Of a stretch of DNA of 64,000 bases, positions 51,290 to 60,372 are shown piece by piece; position 1 is the stretch's first letter, and each line of letters starts with the position of its first letter. The position numbers and the translations under genes are program-made. The notes under the pieces are model-generated. The model was not told the origin of the DNA. It saw only the letters and a program-made list of their open reading frames with translations, and made no database searches. The DNA is from Bacteroidota bacterium (GTDB lineage Bacteria; Bacteroidota; Bacteroidia; Cytophagales; Cyclobacteriaceae): contig JAFDYV010000009.1 of assembly GCA_018267275.1 (NCBI GenBank), positions 434,001-498,000 on the forward strand. Direction: 5' to 3'.

Positions 51290-52870
51290 TTACCTCTTCA
51301 AATAAAAGCTGGTCTCCATGTTAGATAGTACCGGCTCATCATCTCTATCGTTTGGATCCCAAGTTGTTCTTGCAACCTTTACGTTAAAGATTGCGACATT
51401 ATCCCCTGGTCGCGCTCCGACTTGATCCAGGTCAATTGTTCCGGAATTCAAATCCTTTTTTCCTTTTCCAGAAACGATAACTGACATGCTTACAATACGG
51501 TAATTGGCATCCTTCGGATAAAGTCTTTTGAAATCATCTGGTAAGCCACCCGGTACAAGCTTAACTATTTTCGTTCCTGTTGGCACACCAACCTTCGCAT
51601 CATAAGGGGCACTACCTGCAATTAACTGAGCCTGAGGCGTAGGCACTGGTTTTGTCTTAAACTGTTTTGTTTCTATTGGGGAACCATTCACATAAACTGT
51701 TACATCAATTTGCCCTTTAGTTGGAAAAATTACAAACTTTCCGGGCCCCAAAGGCGTAACAGTCCCCTGATCAGCGGGGGCCTTTAAGCTAATCCCAGAT
51801 GCCTCCTCTAGGCCTTGAACCGTTACCGAAGCCTCAAAACCGCACTTTTGGTACAACAAATTGGCACTCTCTGATTCGAACTTTGCAACGGGTTTCGCGA
51901 CCTTGTACTTGATCACATCTTCAAATGGCTTGCCTTTCAAATTAATCTTCACTTTATAAGACATCTCTGCCAACCCATCCTTACCAAAAGTCGAAGCATT
52001 TGCTCGGAACTTTATTTTACCCATTTTAATACCAGTTCCTGCATCTGTTTCAATTGGCACTGGGGCGTTGTTGAAGAACATTTCTGGATTTTCGCCAGAT
52101 GCTGCTGCTGCAATGAACAAGTCAGCTTTATACTCTTGGCCAGCCACCAAAATGCTTCTTTCTGGACGCACCATTGGAACAGTTTTATCAAACTTTACCT
52201 GTACGCCTTCAGCCTGATTAAATAACGTATCAAGAGCTACACCTTCATATTCCAAAACTTCCGTCTGCATTTGACTTATGGTTGCAATCGCACCCATCGT
52301 GGGGGTTCCTTCAAATGAGAACTCCAAGAACGACTTCCCTTGGTGATGGACACTGTTTTTGAATGCTTCGTAGTCAGTAGCGTTTTTTGTTAGCTTCTGA
52401 AAAGGAACTTTCAAGCCCATTATCTTATTCAATTCAATCACGAATGAATTCAGGGTCTTCTCATAACCCTGACCATACTCAGGCTTCTTGCTGTCGAGCA
52501 TTAATTCCTCGGCACGCACAGTATTCAAAACAAGTTCCTCACCTTCAATCTTCTTGCCATCAGGCTCGGTCTTCATCTTGTTCTTGTAATCATCAAGCGC
52601 TACAAGAGTCTTTTTGGTCAGTTCACGGACCTGTGCCGCTTTTTCTTTCGCAACTTTGACTTTATTGTCATCAGACTTAGAGTCATTAATTGACTTAAGT
52701 TTTGACTCGTTCTTATTGTTGTTTTCCCCAATTAGGTCAGTCAAAGTCGAGTCAATGATTGCAAACTTCTCAAGCACGGCATTGCTCACGTTCAATGCCA
52801 ACAGCGCGGTAAGCACGAGGTACATCATGCCTATCATCTTCTGCCTGGGTGTTTCCTTACCACCTGCCAT
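51290..52870 (-). CDS. gldM: Type IX secretion / gliding motor protein GldM
   Basis: 526 residues. The N-terminal MAGGKETPRQKMIGMMYLVL followed by a single membrane helix (TALLALNVSNAVLEKF) is the GldM anchor. The long periplasmic part has the four domains expected (D1 helical about 40-220; D2-D4 beta-rich after about 230, ending YLKR). GldM with GldL forms the proton-driven rotary motor that spans the periplasm and drives secretion and gliding. It starts 43 bases after the gldL stop and precedes gldN by 16 bases. Confidence 0.96.
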   Translation of the reverse strand: MAGGKETPRQKMIGMMYLVLTALLALNVSNAVLEKFAIIDSTLTDLIGENNNKNESKLKSINDSKSDDNKVKVAKEKAAQVRELTKKTLVALDDYKNKMKTEPDGKKIEGEELVLNTVRAEELMLDSKKPEYGQGYEKTLNSFVIELNKIMGLKVPFQKLTKNATDYEAFKNSVHHQGKSFLEFSFEGTPTMGAIATISQMQTEVLEYEGVALDTLFNQAEGVQVKFDKTVPMVRPERSILVAGQEYKADLFIAAAASGENPEMFFNNAPVPIETDAGTGIKMGKIKFRANASTFGKDGLAEMSYKVKINLKGKPFEDVIKYKVAKPVAKFESESANLLYQKCGFEASVTVQGLEEASGISLKAPADQGTVTPLGPGKFVIFPTKGQIDVTVYVNGSPIETKQFKTKPVPTPQAQLIAGSAPYDAKVGVPTGTKIVKLVPGGLPDDFKRLYPKDANYRIVSMSVIVSGKGKKDLNSGTIDLDQVGARPGDNVAIFNVKVARTTWDPNDRDDEPVLSNMETSFYLKR

Positions 52871-52913
52871 GTCTTTTTATTTTTAAGTTTTAAATAAAAA
52901 CCCTGTCAAAATA

Positions 52914-53741
52914 TTAGTTGCCGCCACCTTTCATGGCTGTCAACATGCTGCCATACACTTTATTAAGGGCAGTAATGTTATTGGTCAAGCTACCCAACTC
53001 GGTAGTGAACTTGCTGGTGTTTTCGCCCACTTTCGAAAGGCCTTGCATGGCACCCGTTAAGCTCTCGTAAAACTTGTTCATGTTCTTCACATGAGAATCT
53101 GCATCTTTCAATTCCATTTCGTAGATGGTATTCAAAGCAGCCAAATTCTTTGTTACTTTTTGCACTTGCGCATGGTATTCGCTTGTGTCTTTAGAAGCAT
53201 CGGCCATCGCACCCACCGCCTTCATTGCAGTGCCGTACGACTTATTCATTTCCATTAAAGAAGAAGCTGCAGTCTGCACATTCTTCGCATATTCATTAGT
53301 GGCCACGGCAGCATTAGAAAGGTTACTCATTTGGCTGGCGGATGTTGCCAAATTTGTCAAGCCTTTACCCAAATTATCCAATAAGTTTTGGTCAACCTTG
53401 GCGGTTTTGAGCATCTCATCGATTTTCAACAAAGGAGACTCACCCGCGCCCGCGCGGTTGCTGATGCGTGTAGCTGTTTGGTTTACTGGCGCTTCATAGT
53501 CTTCTGCCAATTCAGGATATACTTTTGACCAGTCGATTTCAGCATGTTTAGGTTCAAACGCGCTTAAGAAGAAGATTACGGCCTCGGTGCCAAGACCCAG
53601 AATCAACATTTCATTCGCACCTTGCCAGTGTTGGATTTTGAATAGTGCACCAACAATAACAACAGCTGCACCAATACCATATACTTTGGGCATGATGGCT
53701 GTAAAAATCAAATTAACAAATCCGCCTTTTTTCTTTGCCAT
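52914..53741 (-). CDS. gldL: Type IX secretion / gliding motor protein GldL
   Basis: 275 residues. Two N-terminal membrane helices (IFTAIMPKVYGIGAAVVIVG and MLILGLGTEAVIFFLSAFEP, which includes the conserved membrane Glu) precede a long cytoplasmic Ala/Asn-rich helical part (about 90-270). GldL is the inner-membrane stator-like ring of the type IX motor, five GldL around two GldM helices in solved structures. It directly precedes gldM. Confidence 0.95.
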   Translation of the reverse strand: MAKKKGGFVNLIFTAIMPKVYGIGAAVVIVGALFKIQHWQGANEMLILGLGTEAVIFFLSAFEPKHAEIDWSKVYPELAEDYEAPVNQTATRISNRAGAGESPLLKIDEMLKTAKVDQNLLDNLGKGLTNLATSASQMSNLSNAAVATNEYAKNVQTAASSLMEMNKSYGTAMKAVGAMADASKDTSEYHAQVQKVTKNLAALNTIYEMELKDADSHVKNMNKFYESLTGAMQGLSKVGENTSKFTTELGSLTNNITALNKVYGSMLTAMKGGGN

Positions 53742-53804
53742 GGTTCTTTAGGATTTAGGGTTACGTTCTAGAGTTATTTCTTTAAATATAATGATGATTA
53801 TTAA

Positions 53805-54929
53805 TTATTGAAATTCGGTACCGGATGAGCGGCCAAGGTTGGTCATAGCGCAGCGGAAACCTATGTAAGCACGGGTAGAATCTTTGTACTCATAAGTTCT
53901 GGTACCAGTCTCCAAGTAATAAGCCACATCTTTCCATGAACCGCCTCTTACAACCTTACGGGCATTGTACTTCTCTTTCGAGTTGCCCTCTTTATCATAC
54001 GCGTTTTTATCAATGAATTGTGGGTTCAAATCCCAAACGGTTGGCACTGATGCAGGGTTAAAGTCGTCCAAACACCACTCCGAAACGTTACCTGACATGT
54101 CTACCAAGCCATAATCGTTAGGAAAATAAATACCAACTGGTGATGTGTAAGCGAAACCATCATCATAATAATTACCACGGCCAGGCTTGAAGTTGGCAAG
54201 CATACAGCCTTTAGAGTTACGGATGTAAGGGTTACCCCAAGGGTACTTGTTCATGTCACGGCCACCGCGTGCTGCATATTCCCATTCTGCTTCTGAAGGC
54301 AATCGGAAAGCTGGCATTGGAGGCTGGCCACCGTTTACCTGGCGCCACTCGTTCAAGAACGCAGTTCTCCATTTTCCAAAGAAGTTCGCGGCTTCCCAGC
54401 TCACCCCTACCACAGGGTAATCTTGATAGCCGGGATGTTGCCAATAATAGTCTACCAATGGATCACCCATGTGGTGAGAAAAGTCTTTCATCCACACGGT
54501 GGTATCTGGGTAATACTTGGCCATAAAATCTTGCTGGCTTACCGCAGGGAAGTTGGTGAGCTGTGCGCCCCCTTCGGCACCCAAGAAGAATTGTGTGAAT
54601 TGAAGATATTCGTCATTGGTAATCTCTGTTTCATCCATGAAAAGAGGGCCAATGGTGATTTGCTTGTTGAAATTGATTTGTGTAGAGGCCGGGTCTTCAT
54701 CTGCCTGGCCCATGTGGAAGGTACCAGCCGGGATGGGCACCATGCCGTAAGGAATAACCATTGACCATGGTTGCTTGCGCTCAATTGTTGATTGGCCTAC
54801 TACTTCGCCTTGTGCATCGCCTCCACCTTTCTTACCCCCGATACCCAACAGGCCGCAGCTCCCTAAAAAGGCCGCCAAACCCGCAATCAATGCACTCGAC
54901 AGAACACGCTGAGAAATAATTTTCTTCAT
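53805..54929 (-). CDS. gldK: Type IX secretion lipoprotein GldK
   Basis: 374 residues. Lipoprotein signal (AGLAAFLGSCGLLG, lipobox GSC). The rest is a formylglycine-generating-enzyme-like (SUMF1) domain with IPAGTFHMGQADEDP, RLPSEAEWEYAARGGRDMNK, YPWGNPYIRNSKGCMLANFK, SGNVSEWCLDDFNP, VVRGGSWKDVAYY and YIGFRCAM. GldK uses this fold structurally and forms the ring with GldN at the outer membrane. It starts the gldKLMN run. Confidence 0.95.
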   Translation of the reverse strand: MKKIISQRVLSSALIAGLAAFLGSCGLLGIGGKKGGGDAQGEVVGQSTIERKQPWSMVIPYGMVPIPAGTFHMGQADEDPASTQINFNKQITIGPLFMDETEITNDEYLQFTQFFLGAEGGAQLTNFPAVSQQDFMAKYYPDTTVWMKDFSHHMGDPLVDYYWQHPGYQDYPVVGVSWEAANFFGKWRTAFLNEWRQVNGGQPPMPAFRLPSEAEWEYAARGGRDMNKYPWGNPYIRNSKGCMLANFKPGRGNYYDDGFAYTSPVGIYFPNDYGLVDMSGNVSEWCLDDFNPASVPTVWDLNPQFIDKNAYDKEGNSKEKYNARKVVRGGSWKDVAYYLETGTRTYEYKDSTRAYIGFRCAMTNLGRSSGTEFQ

Positions 54930-55060
54930 AGGTTATTTTTTATCCTTACCCTTTCGGTTGTTCGAAATACCAACGAACCGACTCGAAAGTTATTCTTTTT
55001 GCCAGACACTAAGGTCACGAAAATCAACAAAATCTTAAAAAAACCAAAATTTTTTTGATT

Positions 55061-56014
55061 TTAATGCCTGTAACGGGGGGTTCTAACCACTTTTTTCCCG
55101 CTACCCGGATTTACCGGAAGCTCGTATGTCAGCAAAAGTTCGTGCGAGGTAGGTTGCTTCGCTGCTTGGTCTTGTACCACATAATCAAGGGCATAACCCA
55201 CCTTTAATGACTTGTCTTTGAGAAGGCTGTAGCCCAACATTAGAATGGCAGCTTCTGACGAGCGGAAGGAAAGTCCGCCCCACATGGTGTCTTTGAAATA
55301 AGCGATTCCACCAATATTAACGCTCGTTTTAGAAAAATCAGATTGAACCAATGTCATGAACTGGAACTTAAGATCAAAGTTTACTTCATAGAAATAACCA
55401 CCAGTTAAGTACACGTGCGTTTGCAAAGCATTGCGCTGCGCCACGCCAAAGTCGAAAGTGGACCGAAGTAAATGATTAAAGCTAAGACCTACATAGTACT
55501 TTTCCTTTCGCCAAAATATGCCCATTGCTAAGTCTGGGCGAATTTGGGTCTCAGATCCACTCTTATCTTTCAAGAGGGGGTCGCCCGGGTTCACGTAGCG
55601 ATAGAGGTCATAGTTAAAAGTTTGAGAAAACATCCCGGCACGTAAGCCAAAGCTCAGCTTGCTGTTCTTAATGCCAAGGTGATAGGCATAAGAGGCTTGT
55701 GCTTCTAAGTTGTTTTGTGCTCCTAAGCGATCGTTTACTATATATGCCCCAAAGCCGCTGTTAAGCTTGTTAATGGGGGTAGTCATCGAAATGATTTGGG
55801 TAGTGGGTGCTTCTCCACCGCCAAATGTGGGCGAATAGCCAAGCCACTGGCTGCGGTGAATGGCGGTTAGCTTTGTTACGCCCTCACTGCCGGCAAAACC
55901 GGGGTTGTAGAAAAGCGTGTTGAACATGTAATGAGTGAACTGCGGATCTTGCTGTGCCAGCAATTGAGCCACGAAACCCACGCAAAAAATAAGAGACAGT
56001 AGTAGCTTCTTCAC
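55061..56014 (-). CDS. PorP/SprF family type IX secretion system outer-membrane protein
   Basis: 317 residues from a GTG start, with signal peptide (MKKLLLSLIFCVGFVAQLLA). QQDPQFTHYMFNTLFYNPGF (family N-terminus), KLTAIHRSQWLGYSP, and beta-strand repeats through KVGYALDYVVQDQAAK place it in the PorP/SprF family of 14-stranded barrels that anchor surface adhesins secreted by type IX. It lies 131 bases upstream of gldK, the same order as porP-porK in Porphyromonas. Confidence 0.93.
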   Translation of the reverse strand: MKKLLLSLIFCVGFVAQLLAQQDPQFTHYMFNTLFYNPGFAGSEGVTKLTAIHRSQWLGYSPTFGGGEAPTTQIISMTTPINKLNSGFGAYIVNDRLGAQNNLEAQASYAYHLGIKNSKLSFGLRAGMFSQTFNYDLYRYVNPGDPLLKDKSGSETQIRPDLAMGIFWRKEKYYVGLSFNHLLRSTFDFGVAQRNALQTHVYLTGGYFYEVNFDLKFQFMTLVQSDFSKTSVNIGGIAYFKDTMWGGLSFRSSEAAILMLGYSLLKDKSLKVGYALDYVVQDQAAKQPTSHELLLTYELPVNPGSGKKVVRTPRYRH

Positions 56015-56129
56015 TCTTTAAACTTTGAAAACAGACTTAAAGATAAACCAAAAAAACAGAATCAGGCAAACGCATGTAATTAAAGTGTAATAAAAAATAG
56101 CCCTTTATAATAACGTAAGGGTGAACACT

Positions 56130-56906
56130 TTATTTGATGCCGTTGGCCTTCTTCACGTAGAGCTCCAGCGCGCCCGTCATAGACGGTGCATTGGGCAGGG
56201 GCGCCTCAATATCCAAAATTAACCCGGCATCGCGCACTGCCTTGGCTGTAGTAGGGCCATATGCAGCCAACCGGGTGTTGTTTTGCTTAAAATCGGGAAA
56301 ATTGACAAACAACGAGTTGATGCCCGAGGGACTGAAGAACGCGAGGATGTCGTAATACACGTTCTTAAGGTCACTCAAATTTGCGGCAACCGTGTGGTTA
56401 ATCACGGCTTCGGTGTAGGTGTAACCATTAGACTTTAAAAAGTCAGGAATATCGCTTTTGCGGATGTCAGAGCAAGGGAACAAAAACTTTTCGTTCTTGT
56501 GCTTTTTAATAATCTCCAACAGATCTTTCGTATCCTTCAATCCAGAAAATATCTTTCGCTTTCTGATCACGATATATTTCTGCAGGTAATTTGAAGTTTG
56601 GTCTGAGATGCAGAAGTACTTCATGTCTGCGGGCATCTCCAGCTTCAGCTCTTGGCAAATGGCAAAGAAATGATCTACTGCATTGCGAGAAGTAAAGATA
56701 ATGGCGGTATGCTGCAAAATATCTACTTTCTGTTTGCGGAACTCGCGCAGCGGCACAGCCTCTACCTGTATAAATGGACGAAAGTCAATTTTGATGTTGT
56801 ATTTTTCAGCCAGCTTGAAATAGGGAGACGCGGGGTCGGTGGGGGCTTCCTGTGTGACCAAGATGCTTTTCACTTTTCGCATCCGGTCAGTAGCAGTGTC
56901 GGTCAT
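56130..56906 (-). CDS. Uroporphyrinogen-III synthase family protein (HemD-like)
   Basis: 258 residues. It has the two-lobe HemD fold: VKSILVTQEAPTDPASPYFK, QHTAIIFTSRNAVDHFFAIC, DILAFFSPSGINSLFVNF and LAAYGPTTAKAVRDAGL (C-lobe GxxTaxA pattern). HemD closes hydroxymethylbilane to uroporphyrinogen III in heme synthesis. It lies upstream of the sprF-gldKLMN run in many Bacteroidota; whether it is a true HemD or a derived protein of the locus is not decided by sequence. Confidence 0.82.
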   Translation of the reverse strand: MTDTATDRMRKVKSILVTQEAPTDPASPYFKLAEKYNIKIDFRPFIQVEAVPLREFRKQKVDILQHTAIIFTSRNAVDHFFAICQELKLEMPADMKYFCISDQTSNYLQKYIVIRKRKIFSGLKDTKDLLEIIKKHKNEKFLFPCSDIRKSDIPDFLKSNGYTYTEAVINHTVAANLSDLKNVYYDILAFFSPSGINSLFVNFPDFKQNNTRLAAYGPTTAKAVRDAGLILDIEAPLPNAPSMTGALELYVKKANGIK

Positions 56907-56928
56907 AACAGCACGAGTCGGTTTGGGC

Positions 56929-58023
56929 TTAATACAGAATCAACTTCGTTAGTATCAGTAACGGAATGATTTCTGACGCGCAAAGGTAGGAAAATAAATG
57001 AAAGAAATGGTAGGGCAAACGGGCCATTAATTTAATGTAAACCACGCCAGTGCCTAATATGAATAATCCTACCAACAAGTAAAGTTGATAGTAGTAAAAC
57101 AAATCGGTGCGAACGTTAAACAATACAAACACAAACCCGATCACCACTAAAATCGCTACCGAGATAAAGATTACACGCACAAAATTGAAAAACTGAAACC
57201 GCACGGTGTCTTTGAAACCAAACAGCGTGGCAAAGATCGCAATCCAAAGAAGCTTGCCCACCAACAAACCGGCAATCCCAAATGATAGCAACAGCCACTG
57301 TAGAAAACCCTGGGTGGTAGCTTTCACCTGAAACATTTTTGACAGGAGTGTAACTGGCCCCATCAGGTGGAAGGCCACCAGCAAGATGAGCGCAAGAAAA
57401 CAGCTGCCGAAAAAGTAGTATAAGATGTTAACGCTTGAGGCGATGCGCAGCCCAAACCCGCTCTCGGTTCGATCGAGCGAGGTGATCAGTTTAGATAAAT
57501 TGAAATAATCTTGGGTAAGTACTGGATTGGTTCTTAAAAACAAGGTGAAGGCCACCAACAACAACAGCGATGCGATCAAAGCAAAATCCAAAAAATAATT
57601 CCCTTTGCGCGGAAATATATCCAGCGTGTCGCCCGCAGTATTTCGCTGCTCGATGCTCGTGGAGATATTGTTAAACCCTGACACAGAAAAAACACCCAAG
57701 AAAATTTTTGGGGAATACAGTCGGGCCAGGCTATCAATGGAAAAACGTCTGTTGCCTTGGCCACTCCAAATCAACTGCGAGTTGATCCAAACCGAGTAAG
57801 GGTGTCGGCCAGCGATTGCAAGCGTTGCTCCCTTATAAGATGTTGCCGGAATCCAGAAGTAAATGGACGAAGTGTTTTGAGATTCAAATTTCACGAAGCC
57901 CTCGGGAGATGCAACAAGCCATTGGTCTTGTAAGTCGACAATGTTGGTCGCATCTTGTGCCTGGGCAAATGGAACGACCAGCACGCTGGAGAGAAAAACT
58001 ATGGAAAGGCGAAGGAGACCCAT
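56929..58023 (-). CDS. DUF4271 domain-containing membrane protein
   Basis: 364 residues. A signal peptide (about 1-22), a periplasmic N-terminal segment, and about seven membrane helices from about residue 145 (FALIASLLLLVAFTLFLRTN) to the end (CASEIIPLLILTKLILY). The C-terminal part matches the DUF4271 family of Bacteroidota membrane proteins. It precedes the HemD-like gene by 22 bases and starts the operon leading to gldKLMN. Function unknown. Confidence 0.85.
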   Translation of the reverse strand: MGLLRLSIVFLSSVLVVPFAQAQDATNIVDLQDQWLVASPEGFVKFESQNTSSIYFWIPATSYKGATLAIAGRHPYSVWINSQLIWSGQGNRRFSIDSLARLYSPKIFLGVFSVSGFNNISTSIEQRNTAGDTLDIFPRKGNYFLDFALIASLLLLVAFTLFLRTNPVLTQDYFNLSKLITSLDRTESGFGLRIASSVNILYYFFGSCFLALILLVAFHLMGPVTLLSKMFQVKATTQGFLQWLLLSFGIAGLLVGKLLWIAIFATLFGFKDTVRFQFFNFVRVIFISVAILVVIGFVFVLFNVRTDLFYYYQLYLLVGLFILGTGVVYIKLMARLPYHFFHLFSYLCASEIIPLLILTKLILY

Positions 58024-58066
58024 TAAAAAATTGCCAATTTAGACGTTCGAACTGAAACCACCATCA

Positions 58067-59191
58067 ATGGCCGGGCTCTATCTGCACATTCCCTTTTGCA
58101 AACAAGCATGCTACTATTGCGACTTTCACTTTTCCACCAACCAGCAGCAAACGGAACAACTGGTGCAAGCCATCTGCCATGAGCTTACAATTCAAAAAGA
58201 ATATTTAGGTGGCGAGGCACTTGACACAGTTTATTTTGGCGGAGGTACGCCTTCTTTGTTGGCGTTTGAGCAAATCACCCTTTTGATGACGGCAATCAAA
58301 GATTCGTTTGCCGTAACAGCAACGCCCGAAGTAACATTGGAGGCCAATCCGGACGATTTAACTACTGAAAAATTGAAAGAACTTCGTGCCGCAGGCATTA
58401 ACCGACTGAGCATAGGGATACAGTCTTTTGATGATTCAATTCTGCAGTTTTTCAATCGGGCGCACAATGCTGCGCAAGCAGAAAAGTGCATACGCGATGC
58501 ACATCTGCTGGGCTTCACGAACATTAGTCTCGATTTAATTTTTGGCGCACCACATCAAACGCTGCAATCTTTGGAGCGAGACCTGAGCCGCTTTATTGAT
58601 TTTGCTCCCAAGCATATCTCGGCCTATTCTCTGACCATCGAAGAAAAAACGGTTTTCGGTCACCAACTCAAAAACGGTACTTTTCCGGTGTTGTCTGAAG
58701 GGCAATTGGCGGAACAATTCAAATATGTAATGAAGCGACTAGAAGAGGCGGGTTACGAGCAGTACGAAATCTCGAATTTTTGCAGGCCAGGGTATTACTC
58801 AAAACACAACACGAGTTATTGGCAGCAAAAAAAATACCTTGGCGTGGGACCTAGTGCCCATTCGTACGATGGCCAATCGCGTCAGTGGAATGTGGCGAAT
58901 AATCACTTGTACATGCGATCGCTGGCACAAGGAACCGTGCCTTTTGAGCGCGAGGTGCTTTCGCGAACAAACCAGATCAACGAATATTTTTTTACTACGC
59001 TGCGCACACGGTGGGGCACAGACCTGACATTCTTACAAAGGTTTTTTGATTTTACACCCGACCCGCAAAAAATAGATTTGCTTCAACAACAAGGTCTGAT
59101 TCAGATTGAAAACGAGCGACTTACGCTTACGCGCCCGGGCAAGCTACTGGCCGATAAAATTGCACTTGAGTTTTTTATTGACGAGGGTTAA
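58067..59191 (+). CDS. hemW: Radical SAM family heme chaperone HemW
   Basis: 374 residues. The radical SAM cluster motif PFCKQACYYCDFHF (CxxxCxxC with an aromatic) lies at about residues 8-21; then VYFGGGTPSLL (GGTPS), EANPDDLT, GINRLSIGIQSF, SLDLIFGAPHQT and VGPSAHSYDG follow. The C-terminal HemN-like region ends the enzyme. HemW binds heme and delivers it to target proteins; it lacks full HemN activity. It is divergent from the DUF4271 gene with 43 bases between the starts. Confidence 0.95.
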   Translation: MAGLYLHIPFCKQACYYCDFHFSTNQQQTEQLVQAICHELTIQKEYLGGEALDTVYFGGGTPSLLAFEQITLLMTAIKDSFAVTATPEVTLEANPDDLTTEKLKELRAAGINRLSIGIQSFDDSILQFFNRAHNAAQAEKCIRDAHLLGFTNISLDLIFGAPHQTLQSLERDLSRFIDFAPKHISAYSLTIEEKTVFGHQLKNGTFPVLSEGQLAEQFKYVMKRLEEAGYEQYEISNFCRPGYYSKHNTSYWQQKKYLGVGPSAHSYDGQSRQWNVANNHLYMRSLAQGTVPFEREVLSRTNQINEYFFTTLRTRWGTDLTFLQRFFDFTPDPQKIDLLQQQGLIQIENERLTLTRPGKLLADKIALEFFIDEG

Positions 59192-59226
59192 ATTTTTTTC
59201 GCAGATTTAACTACTTTTCAGATTAG

Positions 59227-59592
59227 ATGACACAAGAGCAAAAAAGGGTACACATTTTACTGAAGGCCGTTATCTATCACTACCACGGGTTAGACGAGTT
59301 GGAGCGAAACGATTTGGAAGCGACCGCAGAACAACTGGATGCGAAGAATGAGTTGGCTTGGGCGCTGGAGTTTATTGCCAAAGATTACATCACTTCTTTC
59401 GACCGAGCGCGAACGTTCCTCAATGATATCATTGGCGACTACGAAAAAGATAAAAGGATTGAACTGATCCAGATGGTATGGCAGGCAAACAACCTGAAAG
59501 GCTACGTTACCGAAATGGAGGCTACCGCCATGCTCAAACTGGCTAAAGATTGGAATGTAGAGAAAGAACTGATTGAGCTGGTATTAAAATAA
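59227..59592 (+). CDS. Small all-helical protein, TerB-like
   Basis: 121 residues, no signal peptide. The sequence is almost wholly alpha-helical (LLKAVIYHYHGLDELERNDL, ELAWALEFIAKDYITSFDRA, RIELIQMVWQANNLKGYVTE, EMEATAMLKLAKDWNVEKEL). Acidic residues spaced as in TerB-type metal-binding helices suggest a distant TerB-like domain, but this is uncertain. It follows hemW by 35 bases and is probably co-expressed. Function unknown. Confidence 0.6.
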   Translation: MTQEQKRVHILLKAVIYHYHGLDELERNDLEATAEQLDAKNELAWALEFIAKDYITSFDRARTFLNDIIGDYEKDKRIELIQMVWQANNLKGYVTEMEATAMLKLAKDWNVEKELIELVLK

Positions 59593-59625
59593 TCCGAGGC
59601 GCAGGTGGTGTGCCGCACTGCGCAA

Positions 59626-60342
59626 TCACAAACTCATCATATCCTTAAACTTGGCGGCTTGCCTGCGGCTCACTTCTACTTTATCACCTCCTTTTAAGCG
59701 AACCATCAATCCTCCATTAAACCATGGCTCGATGCCCTCTACCCAACTTAAGTTTACGATGTGCTTCCGGCTGGCGCGGAAGAACGCACGTTCGTCTAAT
59801 TTCTCATCCAACGCATTCAGCGATTTATGGATCATGGGCTTGTTGTTGTCGAAATACACTTTGATGTAGTTGCCATCAGACTCAAACATGCGCACGGCCG
59901 AGAGGCTCACAAACCAGCAGCGCTCGCCATCTTTCACAAATACCTGGTCTTCGAGGCCTAACTTTTTTTCGTTGGCGCGACCAGTTTTGGCACGCTCTTT
60001 CTCCATCACCTTGTGCACAGCTTCACTCAAGCGCTCCGGTACCACGGGCTTCAACACGTAATCCAGTGCATTTACCTCAAACGCCTTAAGGGCATATTGA
60101 TCATAGGCCGTAGTGAATACAACCATTGGCACGGAATCCAATGACTCAAGCAATTGAAAGCCGGTGCGACCCGGCATTTGAATGTCTAAAAACAATAAGT
60201 CCGGATTAAGCTCTTCAATCATCTTCTCGGCTTCATCCGCATTGGCAGCTTCGCCTACCACCTCAATAGATGGATGTGCTTCCAATAGTTTCATCAGTTC
60301 TTTTCGCGCCAAGCGTTCGTCATCAATTACAAGAGCTTTCAT
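59626..60342 (-). CDS. LytTR family response regulator
   Basis: 238 residues. The receiver domain (about 1-120) has DDERLARKELMKLLE, the phospho-acceptor Asp in LLFLDIQMPGRTG, VVFTTAYDQYALKAFEVNAL and the conserved Lys in VLKPV. The C-terminal LytTR DNA-binding domain (about 135-238) has RMFESDGNYIKVYFDNNKP and RASRKHIVNLSWVEGIEPWF. It is paired with the upstream LytS-type kinase (30-base gap), which should phosphorylate it to control target genes. Confidence 0.95.
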   Translation of the reverse strand: MKALVIDDERLARKELMKLLEAHPSIEVVGEAANADEAEKMIEELNPDLLFLDIQMPGRTGFQLLESLDSVPMVVFTTAYDQYALKAFEVNALDYVLKPVVPERLSEAVHKVMEKERAKTGRANEKKLGLEDQVFVKDGERCWFVSLSAVRMFESDGNYIKVYFDNNKPMIHKSLNALDEKLDERAFFRASRKHIVNLSWVEGIEPWFNGGLMVRLKGGDKVEVSRRQAAKFKDMMSL

Positions 60343-60372
60343 AGAAAGGAGTTAGGGGTCAACAAAATACAG

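Noticed and set aside
59593..59625. GCGCAG...CTGCGC pair after the TerB-like gene as a terminator
   Set aside because: Stem is interrupted and no T-run follows on either strand; too weak to list.
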